Shown here in pieces: positions 1 through 5,190 of a stretch of DNA of 7,876 nucleotides. The DNA is from Candidatus Altarchaeota archaeon. Lineage in GTDB: Archaea; Altiarchaeota; Altiarchaeia; IMC4; QMZM01. The notes beneath the pieces are model-generated. The model saw only the letters and a list, made by a program, of their open reading frames with translations, ran no database searches and was not told the DNA's origin. The stretch covers positions 1 through 7,876 of the forward strand of contig JAHIKS010000111.1 of assembly GCA_018897475.1 (NCBI GenBank), read 5' to 3'. The translations under genes and the position numbers were made by a program. Within the stretch, counting starts at the first letter, position 1. Each line of letters starts with the position of its first letter.

Positions 1-6
1 ATTCAT
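1..6 (-). CDS. 5' end of an unidentified gene running off the left edge
   Basis: On the minus strand an ATG lies at 6-4, followed by one more codon (Asn) before the window ends. A consensus Shine-Dalgarno GGAGGT sits at 19-14 with a 7-nt spacer, the strongest ribosome-binding site in the window. Function cannot be read from two codons. Most other transcription units here look leaderless or nearly so, whereas this gene has a proper SD and may have a leader of about 220 nt containing the inverted-repeat element at 60-239. The call rests only on SD plus ATG; a chance match is possible. Confidence 0.45.
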
Positions 7-59
7 CTTTTTTACCTCCAGAGCAAAGACCATAAGGGCCTACACAAAACAACCAATTA

Positions 60-239
60 GGGTTTTGCCCTATTTAATTTCAAAGCGGGCGTTCCTGCGA
101 AAGAAAATAACAGGTTCTCGGCCTCTGGCATTGAAGGCGAGACACTTATAGGGGCGGAAGCCCCATAAGGTCTCGCCAGACCGAGAACAGAAACAACTTT
201 TCCTGACATTGGAACGCCCGCAAAATACGGGCAAAACCC
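60..239. other. large nested inverted-repeat element, candidate structured RNA or MITE-like element
   Basis: Consecutive arms pair around one centre. 60-70 pairs with 229-239 (11 bp, perfect), 85-95 with 211-221 (11 bp, perfect), 114-121 with 181-188 (8 bp, perfect) and 136-143 with 170-177 (8 bp, perfect). Then 145-149 pairs with 165-169 and 151-155 with 160-164, with A150 bulged and a 4-nt apical loop at 156-159. On the plus strand that loop is GGAA, a GNRA tetraloop. An alternative pairing of 124-129 with 175-180 competes with the fourth helix by sharing three bases, so the middle could switch. Large internal loops (71-84/222-228, 96-113/189-210) are A-rich. It does not match RNase P RNA, SRP RNA or any riboswitch I recognise. 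On the minus strand it lies between a TATA-like box (254-263) and an SD-preceded ATG (6), which fits a 5' leader. A short direct repeat CAATTA (54-59 and 246-251) flanks it, so a small mobile element is also possible. Confidence 0.6.
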
Positions 240-253
240 GCGTGTCAATTACT

Positions 254-263
254 TTTTATAAAA
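254..263 (-). promoter_or_regulatory. TATA-like box for the minus-strand gene at the left edge
   Basis: The minus strand reads TTTTATAAAA, a good archaeal TATA box. With start sites usually about 26 nt downstream of the box centre, transcription would begin near 232, at the outer edge of the inverted-repeat element, and run towards the ATG at 6. The outermost helix would then be only partly transcribed. The box is nearly palindromic, so it could also fire to the right. Confidence 0.4.
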
Positions 264-290
264 GAAGAATTCGGCCTGCTGGATTTCACA

Positions 291-298
291 TTTATACA
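291..298 (+). promoter_or_regulatory. TATA-like box for the small ORF / PLD unit
   Basis: TTTATACA at this position matches the archaeal TATA consensus. It predicts a start site near 320, giving a leader of about 25 nt to the small ORF at 345 and about 90 nt to the PLD-like gene at 410. No Shine-Dalgarno is evident before either start codon. Confidence 0.4.
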
Positions 299-344
299 AA
301 TTCTCGCATAGATTAAGTGTTGGCTAACAACAAACAGATAAAAA

Positions 345-413
345 ATGGGGTTTTTTGATGGGCTTTTTGGGTCGAAGAGGACTGAATACCGGATTGTTGA
401 TATCTCAAGATGA
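345..413 (+). CDS. possible 22-aa small protein coupled to the PLD-like gene
   Basis: ATG at 345 opens a 22-codon frame starting MGFFDGLFGSKR and ending with TGA at 411-413. The stop overlaps the next ATG as ATGA (410-413), the classic layout for translational coupling. The N-terminus is an amphipathic, Phe/Leu/Gly-rich segment followed by basic residues, the type of opening seen on membrane-associated proteins. No Shine-Dalgarno is present, but a TATA-like box lies 47 nt upstream. I do not recognise a family. It could be a real microprotein, a leader peptide setting translation of the downstream gene, or chance. Confidence 0.3.
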   Translation: MGFFDGLFGSKRTEYRIVDISR

Positions 414-988
414 AAATAGGTGGAAGGTTTTTGTTTGGCATTGCTATGGGGGTTCTTCTCGGGGCGATTCTTGGAGTCCTTCTTGTGAACCTGTTCCAGG
501 AGCAGCTATGTCCCTCTACCCTGTGCATTAACAAAGCATCGGTGGTTCCCATAGCGGACAGGGGCTACTTTCCTGCGGTGCATAGGGAACTGCAGAGGGC
601 GCAGCAATCCATCCACATCGTTGCCTTCGAAATGAAGTACTATGAGGATTATCAAGACAGCAACCAGAACAGGATTGTCGAGGCGCTGGTTGATGCCCAT
701 GAAAGGGGGGTGGATGTGAGGATTATAGTGGATGAGTATTCCAAGGAGAATAATGCGTATGAGTTTTTGAGGGAAAAAGGAATTCTGATTAGATATGATT
801 CAGAGGCTGTGACTACTCACTCGAAGCTTATAATAATCGACGGAAAGGTTGTGATTCTGGGTTCGACAAATTTCAGCTACTATGGCCTTGAGAAGAATCA
901 TGAGGCGAATATTCTTGTTGATGCGGAGAATGTGGCAGAATACTTTGAGGGCTATTTCGAGGAGTTGTGGCCTATCCGACAACCTTGA
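410..988 (+). CDS. membrane-anchored phospholipase D / Nuc-like single-HKD protein
   Basis: This 192-aa protein has an N-terminal hydrophobic segment (about residues 7-29) after a short basic start, then two cysteines (34, 39), then a PLD-fold domain. The catalytic HxKx4D motif is visible as H137, K139 and D144, followed by GSTNFS (151-156), typical of the Nuc endonuclease/PLD family. There is only one HKD motif. Family members of this size, such as bacterial Nuc, dimerise to build one active site that cleaves phosphodiesters through a phospho-histidine intermediate. The substrate, DNA or phospholipid, cannot be told from sequence. The hydrophobic segment suggests membrane anchoring or export, with the catalytic domain probably outside. 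An in-frame TGA at 398-400 makes ATG 410 the first possible ATG. Its 3' end overlaps the convergent KaiC-like gene by 17 bp. Confidence 0.9.
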   Translation: MKIGGRFLFGIAMGVLLGAILGVLLVNLFQEQLCPSTLCINKASVVPIADRGYFPAVHRELQRAQQSIHIVAFEMKYYEDYQDSNQNRIVEALVDAHERGVDVRIIVDEYSKENNAYEFLREKGILIRYDSEAVTTHSKLIIIDGKVVILGSTNFSYYGLEKNHEANILVDAENVAEYFEGYFEELWPIRQP

Positions 989-1814
989 AGCCCCTGCTTG
1001 TCAGCTCGAGCTTGCCCTCCTTCCTTGGAGTTGGGAGGGGTAGGCTCTGGGCCTTGAGGGTTAAATCATCGGTCAGCTCTATGGTGCCATCCATCATGTG
1101 CCTGAGGGTCATCTCAATCTGCTGGTCGTGCATCTTCTCTCCAAGCGTGAAGAAACCAACTCCGCCGGACGCCCGAAGCTTTGAGACTATTACCCTCAGG
1201 AAGCGGTATATGGTCGTGGCGTCGTTGTAGATGAAGAGGGTTGAGAGGGAGTCAAAGATAAAGCGGTAATGGTCGCTGACCTGGTGGTATTCGCGCTGAA
1301 TCTGGCTCATGCCGATTGTCAGGTCCGACAGGGCTATGGAGCCGCTGATTCTCTTTATCGTGTCAGTGCTTTTCACGTCCTTGTTGGCGTTTATCGAATA
1401 GCCGTCGACCCATTTGAGAATCTTAGCCTGTTCACCACGGGACATGTTCCACCCGTACTTGAGCGCCTTTATCTTCATGTCCTCTGGGGAGTGGTCCATT
1501 GTGATAATCATGCCGGGCTCCTTGTTCAGAATGCCCCGGTAGATGAATTCCATGCAGAAGAGATTTGCCTCAATCATCGGAGGCGTTATCAGCAGAACGC
1601 ACGAACCTATGGGAAAACCCTCGCCGATAATGTTTTCAATGCCCTCGATGTTCAGTGGTATGGGTTTTGCCGTTCCCTGCGTTTCGGGAGTTCCCTCTGT
1701 TGCATCTGGACTTGATTGTGGTGCTCCCGCAGGGCTTTCCGCTGCCTCCGGTGCTACCGGTTCCTGGGTTATTCCTACAGCCCCTGGCGCTCCAGTAGTT
1801 TCCTCAACCATCAT
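972..1814 (-). CDS. KaiC-like (RecA-superfamily) protein with degenerate Walker A and disordered N-terminus
   Basis: This is a 280-aa protein. Residues 1-52 are low complexity, rich in Ala, Pro, Glu, Gly, Thr and Ser, and likely disordered. Residues 53-280 are a single KaiC/RadA-like domain. The P-loop position reads TPPMIEAN (77-84) where active members have GxPGxGKT, so the catalytic Lys and both key glycines are gone. The Walker B strand survives as RFIFDS (184-189), followed by the usual LSTL. The later segment HDQQIEMTLRHMMDG (229-243) matches the region before the last KaiC strands. ATP hydrolysis is therefore unlikely, though weak binding is not excluded. It lies 59 bp after three roadblock genes on the same strand and shares its P-loop degeneration with the fusion protein upstream, suggesting one system. 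A TATA-like box 26 nt before the ATG suggests a leaderless transcript of its own. A second ATG at codon 2 is an alternative start. Confidence 0.85.
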   Translation of the reverse strand: MMVEETTGAPGAVGITQEPVAPEAAESPAGAPQSSPDATEGTPETQGTAKPIPLNIEGIENIIGEGFPIGSCVLLITPPMIEANLFCMEFIYRGILNKEPGMIITMDHSPEDMKIKALKYGWNMSRGEQAKILKWVDGYSINANKDVKSTDTIKRISGSIALSDLTIGMSQIQREYHQVSDHYRFIFDSLSTLFIYNDATTIYRFLRVIVSKLRASGGVGFFTLGEKMHDQQIEMTLRHMMDGTIELTDDLTLKAQSLPLPTPRKEGKLELTSRGFKVVG

Positions 1815-1835
1815 AAGCTATTAGATTCCTCAGAT

Positions 1836-1843
1836 TAATATAC
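1836..1843 (-). promoter_or_regulatory. TATA-like box for the 280-aa KaiC-like gene
   Basis: The minus strand reads GTATATTA centred near 1839, about 26 nt from the ATG at 1814. That spacing predicts a leaderless mRNA. A GAGGA at 1831-1827, 12 nt before the ATG, is a weak alternative ribosome site if the gene is instead read from the upstream operon. Confidence 0.4.
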
Positions 1844-1859
1844 GTAACTATTAAGCAAG

Positions 1860-1864
1860 AAAAA
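1860..1864 (-). terminator. possible T-run terminator after the roadblock genes
   Basis: A T5 run on the minus strand lies 10 nt past the stop of the last roadblock gene. Archaeal RNA polymerase can terminate at such U-tracts. It sits before a TATA-like box, consistent with separation of the next gene. The run is short, so this is weak. Confidence 0.25.
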
Positions 1865-1873
1865 GTGGAGAAT

Positions 1874-2245
1874 TTATTCCATCTCCTTCTCTATCATGTG
1901 GGCGGTTCTCTTCATCTCAACCAGGATTAGACCAAGGTTTGCGCTCTTGTTGACCATGGATACAAGAACTGCATTGGGGCCTGCGCCCGTGGTTATCAGC
2001 TTTGTCTGTTCACCCTCGGCTATTACTCTCTCCACGGTTCCTCTCTTGAGCTCGGAGACCGCTGTCTCTGCCGCTCCGACCATTGTCGCTGACATTGCTG
2101 CAAGGGTTTCCGCGTCTATATCCGCAGAGAGGTCTGATGCTATCAGAAGGCCATCTCTGGTGACTATTGCAGAGCCCTCTATGTCGCCTATGCTTGCCAA
2201 CTCCTTGAGCACCCTCAAAAGGGACTCCTTTTTTGATTCCGGCAT
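1874..2245 (-). CDS. roadblock/LC7 domain protein, copy 1 (third in transcription order)
   Basis: A 123-aa protein that is one complete roadblock/LC7 domain, with the typical N-terminal helix, a VTRDGLLIAS strand pair (28-37), a central long helix (about 45-68) and the C-terminal strand-helix ending in MKRTAHMIEKE. Roadblock proteins such as MglB dimerise and bind small Ras-like GTPases, acting as activators or co-activators. No enzymatic residues are expected. It differs from copy 3 at only four residues (17, 41, 90, 122), with Pro90 unique to this copy. Start: an AGGAGG at 2263-2258 lies 12 nt before the ATG inside copy 2's 3' end, and one base separates copy 2's stop from this start, so the genes are co-translated. 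The GTPase partner is probably the fusion protein at 2999-4216 (inferred from context). Confidence 0.92.
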   Translation of the reverse strand: MPESKKESLLRVLKELASIGDIEGSAIVTRDGLLIASDLSADIDAETLAAMSATMVGAAETAVSELKRGTVERVIAEGEQTKLITTGAGPNAVLVSMVNKSANLGLILVEMKRTAHMIEKEME

Positions 2246-2246
2246 T

Positions 2247-2615
2247 TTATGAGATTTCCTCCTCTATCATGTGAGATGTCCTCTTCATCTCGACCAGGAT
2301 TAGGCCGAGGTTTGCGTCCTTGTTGACCATGGAGACCAGAACTGCGTTCGAGCCGGCTCCGGTGGTTATTAGCTTTGTCTGCTCTCCCTCCGCTATTACT
2401 CTCTCCACCGTTCCTCTCTTGAGCTCGGAGACCGCTGTCTCTGCCGCTCCAAGCATTGTTGCGGACATCGCTGCAAAGGTTTCTTCATTGATGTCTCCTT
2501 TGGAGCCGGATGCTATCAGGAGGCCGTCCCTCGTCACCAGGGCAGCGTATTCGACATCACCCTCCTGCTCCAGGCCTTCCAGCAACGTTGTGAGTCTTTG
2601 CTTTTTTGAATCCAT
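2247..2615 (-). CDS. roadblock/LC7 domain protein, copy 2 (divergent N-terminal half)
   Basis: A 122-aa single roadblock/LC7 domain. From about residue 50 onward it is almost the same as its neighbours, including a run of about 44 identical residues shared with copy 3 (GAAETAV... to SMVNK). Residues 1-48 are clearly different, apart from the shared VTRDGLLIAS core. The divergent part includes the first helix, which in roadblock proteins packs against the fold and can contribute to partner contacts, so this copy may bind a different partner or form heterodimers with copies 1 and 3 (inference). An AAGGAGAT ribosome site lies about 10 nt before the ATG within copy 3's end, and two bases separate the genes. 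Confidence 0.92.
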   Translation of the reverse strand: MDSKKQRLTTLLEGLEQEGDVEYAALVTRDGLLIASGSKGDINEETFAAMSATMLGAAETAVSELKRGTVERVIAEGEQTKLITTGAGSNAVLVSMVNKDANLGLILVEMKRTSHMIEEEIS

Positions 2616-2617
2616 AA

Positions 2618-2989
2618 TTACTCTATCTCCTTCTCTATCATGTGAGCGGTTCTCTTCATCTCAACTAGGATTAGACCAAGGTTTGCGCTCTTGTTGACCA
2701 TGGAGACCAGAACTGCGTTCGAGCCTGCGCCCGTGGTTATCAGCTTTGTCTGCTCTCCCTCCGCTATTACTCTCTCCACGGTTCCTCTCTTGAGCTCGGA
2801 GACCGCCGTCTCTGCCGCTCCGACCATTGTCGCTGACATTGCTGCAAGGGTTTCCGCGTCTATGTCTGTAGACAGGTCCGATGCTATCAGAAGGCCGTCT
2901 CTGGTTACTATTGCAGAGCCCTCTATGTCGCCTATGCTTGTCAGCTCCTTGAGCACCCTCAAAAGGGACTCCTTTTTTGATTCTGGCAT
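2618..2989 (-). CDS. roadblock/LC7 domain protein, copy 3 (first in transcription order)
   Basis: A 123-aa roadblock/LC7 domain, 119 of 123 residues identical to copy 1. It follows the KaiC-GTPase fusion gene by 9 bp, and the fusion's TGA stop is the first part of this gene's ribosome site (TGAGGTAAGTAA before ATG), a tight arrangement for coupled translation. Being next to the GTPase, it is the most likely MglB-like partner for that domain. Its DNA resembles copy 2 in short tracts in the part encoding residues about 68-100 and resembles copy 1 elsewhere. Confidence 0.92.
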   Translation of the reverse strand: MPESKKESLLRVLKELTSIGDIEGSAIVTRDGLLIASDLSTDIDAETLAAMSATMVGAAETAVSELKRGTVERVIAEGEQTKLITTGAGSNAVLVSMVNKSANLGLILVEMKRTAHMIEKEIE

Positions 2990-2998
2990 TTACTTACC

Positions 2999-4216
2999 TC
3001 ACATTAATGTCTTGAACAAAACATCAAAAACGTTATGTAAATCCTCCTCATTCAACTTGGCCGGTTCCTTGCCCTTTTCTTTCGAAGGCACCGAGTCGGC
3101 ACTTACAGGGATTATGGGTATGTCCTTGGGCAATCTCATCTTCTTCCTGATATCTTCAGGGCTCAGTGACCCCTTGACATTTGCCTTATTTGCGGCAACA
3201 ACACATGGGAGTCCGACGCTCTTTGACCTCTCCATCATCTCCTTGGCCCTGACAAAGCTGTCCGGGTCTGCGGAATCGATGACGACTATAACCCCCAGAG
3301 CTTCTCCCCCAAGCAAACCGAGTATCGGGTCAAATCGTTCCTGACCGGGCGTTCCAAAGAGGTCAACGGAGAATCCGGCATAGTCTACGTGGCCGTGGTC
3401 CAGGGCTATTGTAGTGCCTAACCTGTCCACGGAAACCGCTCCGGTAGATGCTGAATGAACAAATGAGCTTTTTCCGGCATTATACGGTCCGGTAACAAGC
3501 AGCTTGGGTATATAGACCTTGACTCCGCCGGGAACCGATATCTTGAACGGGATTCCGACCCCTTCGTTCTTGCCGTTCCATGCCACCTTGGATATGGTGA
3601 AATACTCCCTCAGGATTACCTTCTCCTCTATGGCCTTCAGACAGACAATGGCATCAGCCATTAGTTTAATCTTGTTCAAGACCTTTGAGTCATAGGGCCA
3701 CTCGATGAAGAGAAAAACCCCCGCGGCATTATATTTCTCGAATAGTTTCTTCCACTTTGACAGCTCTTCCAGGGATTCTTCACCGCAATGGTCTATGAGG
3801 GTGGAGAGAGAATCGAATATGACTATCTTGTTCTTGTCCGCGATACCTTCAAGCGCTTTCTCAAGCATCTCGGTAATTGCCTTGGGATTCCTTGCGTCCT
3901 TGATATAGAATTCATCCGCAGAGTCGGCGTTTATCAGACCGGAGTATGCGTCTATGAATTTCAGCGTCCCTACCTTTCTGTACTGGGTGGCGTTCCAGCC
4001 ATAGTGCTCTATCTCCTTCTCGACGGTGCTGCTCTTTTTTGACTGGGTGATGTATACACAGTAATCCCCACGCTCAAGGCTCTCCATCATAAGCTGATAG
4101 GCAAATGGGGTATTCTCAATCCCAGGGGTGGCCCAGAATACGGTTATCGTTTTTGGCCGTATGCCACCGTCCAAGAACTCGTCCAGCTTGGGTATACTTG
4201 TCTTATAGAGCTCCAT
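2999..4216 (-). CDS. KaiC-like domain fused to Ras-like small GTPase
   Basis: A 405-aa two-domain protein. Residues 1-230 are KaiC-like. SIPKLDEFLDGGI (7-19) is the family's typical opening, and the Walker A position is degenerate (ATPGIENT, 29-36, Asn where Lys is required). Walker B is kept (IVIFDSLSTL, 131-140). Residues 237-405 form a small GTPase. G1 is GPYNAGKS (243-250), G2 Thr268/269, G3 DLFGTPGQERF (285-295), G4 NKAN (343-346) instead of NKxD, and G5 SADS (372-375). The TTxxLDHG and FGTPGQERF signatures resemble the MglA/Arf-like bacterial and archaeal GTPases found beside roadblock proteins. Three roadblock genes follow directly, so this is probably the switch of the locus. The KaiC-like part may be a scaffold or sensor (inference). 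No SD is seen. The ATG is preceded by AT-rich DNA with a TATA-like box about 33 nt away, so the transcript is nearly leaderless. thiL ends 45 bp upstream on the same strand. Confidence 0.92.
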   Translation of the reverse strand: MELYKTSIPKLDEFLDGGIRPKTITVFWATPGIENTPFAYQLMMESLERGDYCVYITQSKKSSTVEKEIEHYGWNATQYRKVGTLKFIDAYSGLINADSADEFYIKDARNPKAITEMLEKALEGIADKNKIVIFDSLSTLIDHCGEESLEELSKWKKLFEKYNAAGVFLFIEWPYDSKVLNKIKLMADAIVCLKAIEEKVILREYFTISKVAWNGKNEGVGIPFKISVPGGVKVYIPKLLVTGPYNAGKSSFVHSASTGAVSVDRLGTTIALDHGHVDYAGFSVDLFGTPGQERFDPILGLLGGEALGVIVVIDSADPDSFVRAKEMMERSKSVGLPCVVAANKANVKGSLSPEDIRKKMRLPKDIPIIPVSADSVPSKEKGKEPAKLNEEDLHNVFDVLFKTLM

Positions 4217-4244
4217 TTTATTTTATTATGAATTAATATTAGAG

Positions 4245-4254
4245 TATAAATAAA
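4245..4254 (-). promoter_or_regulatory. TATA-like box for the GTPase/roadblock operon
   Basis: The minus strand reads TTTATTTATA in the 45-bp AT-rich gap between thiL and the fusion gene. Its centre is about 33 nt from the ATG at 4216, giving a leader of a few bases. Read-through from thiL is also possible. Confidence 0.45.
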
Positions 4255-4261
4255 TATAACC

Positions 4262-5152
4262 TCACCTGTTTCTGCCGAAATGCCCATAACCCTTATGTTT
4301 TATCCTGAATTCTCTGCCCTTTCTTGTTGCACTTATTCCTCCGGCCCTTGTTACAGTCCCAATCCTGGTGGAGTTGGTGACCTCCCTTAACCTGGTGAAA
4401 TTCTTCTCCGGCATTGTGAACAGCAGCTGGTAGTCGCCCCCGCTGTAGAGTGCGTGGTCGATGGAGGACATCGGAATCCTATCGATGTCTATTTTAATTC
4501 CCACGCCGCTTCGCTCCGCTATTGAGTAGATGCTTACCGCAAGGCTGTCGCTGATGTCAGTCATCGAATTCGCGTGTTTTGCCAGGAGAATGCCCTCCTT
4601 TATTTTCGGCTCGGGCTCAAGGGCCGCCTTCAGCAGGGCCCTGTTAGGTCTGCGTTTTTTTCCCAGGAGTTCGAAACAGGCTCCTGCAGCTCCGAGTTCT
4701 CCTGTAACCGCTACTATGTCGCCGGGCCTTGCGCCGGAGCGGAGGACCGGCCTCTTTGCCGTTCCAACAGCACAGCCGGTCAGGGTTAATTCCTTCATCT
4801 CTTTTGTATCCCCGCCCACCAAATCGATTTTGAATTTCCTGCACTGTTTCTGTGCGGACTTTATTATTTTTTTGAATCTGGTGAATTCAGTATCCGGGCC
4901 GCCGTAGGAGAGCAGAAATGCCAGGGGCTTCGCGCCCATGGCAGCCATGTCACTCAGGTTGACGGTGACTATGAATTTCCCAATCTGTTGAGGGGTCATC
5001 TCTTTAGGGATATGGGTGGGGGCGTGGATTGCATCGGTGGACATGACGAGAAACCGGTCACCCATCCTGATGCATGCCGCATCATCTCCAATGTCAAGGA
5101 ATCTGCCCAGCTTCCCGATTATCGCCCTTTCGCCCATGTCTGATAATTTCAT
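4262..5152 (-). CDS. thiL: thiamine-monophosphate kinase
   Basis: ThiL phosphorylates thiamine monophosphate with ATP to thiamine diphosphate, the last step of cofactor synthesis, in the cytosol. The 296-aa product has the family signatures in order: GDDAACI (22-28), STDAIHAPTHIP (38-49), NLSDMAAMGAKPLAF (65-79), LVGGDTKE (111-118), PGDIVAVTGELGAAG (143-157), MTDISDSLA (197-205), SGGDYQLLF (237-245) and a C-terminal GYGHFGR (288-294). The conserved acidic residues that bind Mg-ATP are present; the usual GGxDYELLF has Gln for Glu. The frame is open further upstream to 5284, but those 44 residues overlap the divergent sepS start and do not resemble ThiL. The ATG at 5152 gives the normal N-terminus, with a TATA-like box about 27 nt upstream. 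No other thiamine gene is nearby. Confidence 0.9.
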   Translation of the reverse strand: MKLSDMGERAIIGKLGRFLDIGDDAACIRMGDRFLVMSTDAIHAPTHIPKEMTPQQIGKFIVTVNLSDMAAMGAKPLAFLLSYGGPDTEFTRFKKIIKSAQKQCRKFKIDLVGGDTKEMKELTLTGCAVGTAKRPVLRSGARPGDIVAVTGELGAAGACFELLGKKRRPNRALLKAALEPEPKIKEGILLAKHANSMTDISDSLAVSIYSIAERSGVGIKIDIDRIPMSSIDHALYSGGDYQLLFTMPEKNFTRLREVTNSTRIGTVTRAGGISATRKGREFRIKHKGYGHFGRNR

Positions 5153-5190
5153 ACCTATTAATTCTAATCTTCTAATTATTAAATCAGATA
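5153..5190. promoter_or_regulatory. divergent thiL / sepS promoter region
   Basis: This 38-bp, strongly AT-rich gap separates two divergent ATGs. Leftward, ATTTAATAAT (5184-5175) is centred about 27 nt before the thiL ATG. Rightward, CTATTAATTC (5155-5164) is centred about 30 nt before the sepS ATG. Both spacings predict leaderless or nearly leaderless mRNAs, and the two promoters must overlap and may compete. No SD of note precedes either gene. Confidence 0.5.

Larger units (their letters stand above)
1874..2989 (-). repeat. tandem triplication of roadblock genes, about 371-bp period
   Basis: Three head-to-tail genes of 372, 369 and 372 bp sit 1-2 bp apart. Matching bases in copies 2 and 3 are offset by 371. 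The DNA is highly similar throughout copies 1 and 3. In copy 2 the similarity is high only in the 3' portion of the gene. This indicates tandem duplication, with recent duplication or sequence exchange. Confidence 0.9.

Noticed and set aside
60..239. Identification of the hairpin element as RNase P RNA or SRP RNA
   Set aside because: An ACAGAAAC string at 188-195 recalls an RNase P core motif, but the matching 5' P4 motif and pseudoknot are absent. The SRP helix 8 signature is also missing.
57..248. 63-codon minus-strand frame over the inverted-repeat element
   Set aside because: It coincides with the nested hairpin arms, whose pairing explains the sequence better. No ribosome site precedes it and the product resembles no family I know.
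345..988. A frameshift joining the 22-aa frame and the PLD-like gene into one broken gene
   Set aside because: The PLD-like frame has its own complete start with a hydrophobic N-terminal segment, and an in-frame TGA at 398-400 precedes it. Nothing in the short frame resembles a missing PLD part.
1874..2989. Repeats as a CRISPR-like or non-coding array
   Set aside because: The repeat unit is a full roadblock gene with ribosome site, start and stop. There are no short repeats with unique spacers.
2691..3344. 217-codon open frame on the plus strand
   Set aside because: It is antisense to roadblock copy 3 and the GTPase domain. The same antisense frame recurs over each roadblock copy, as expected from repeated coding DNA.
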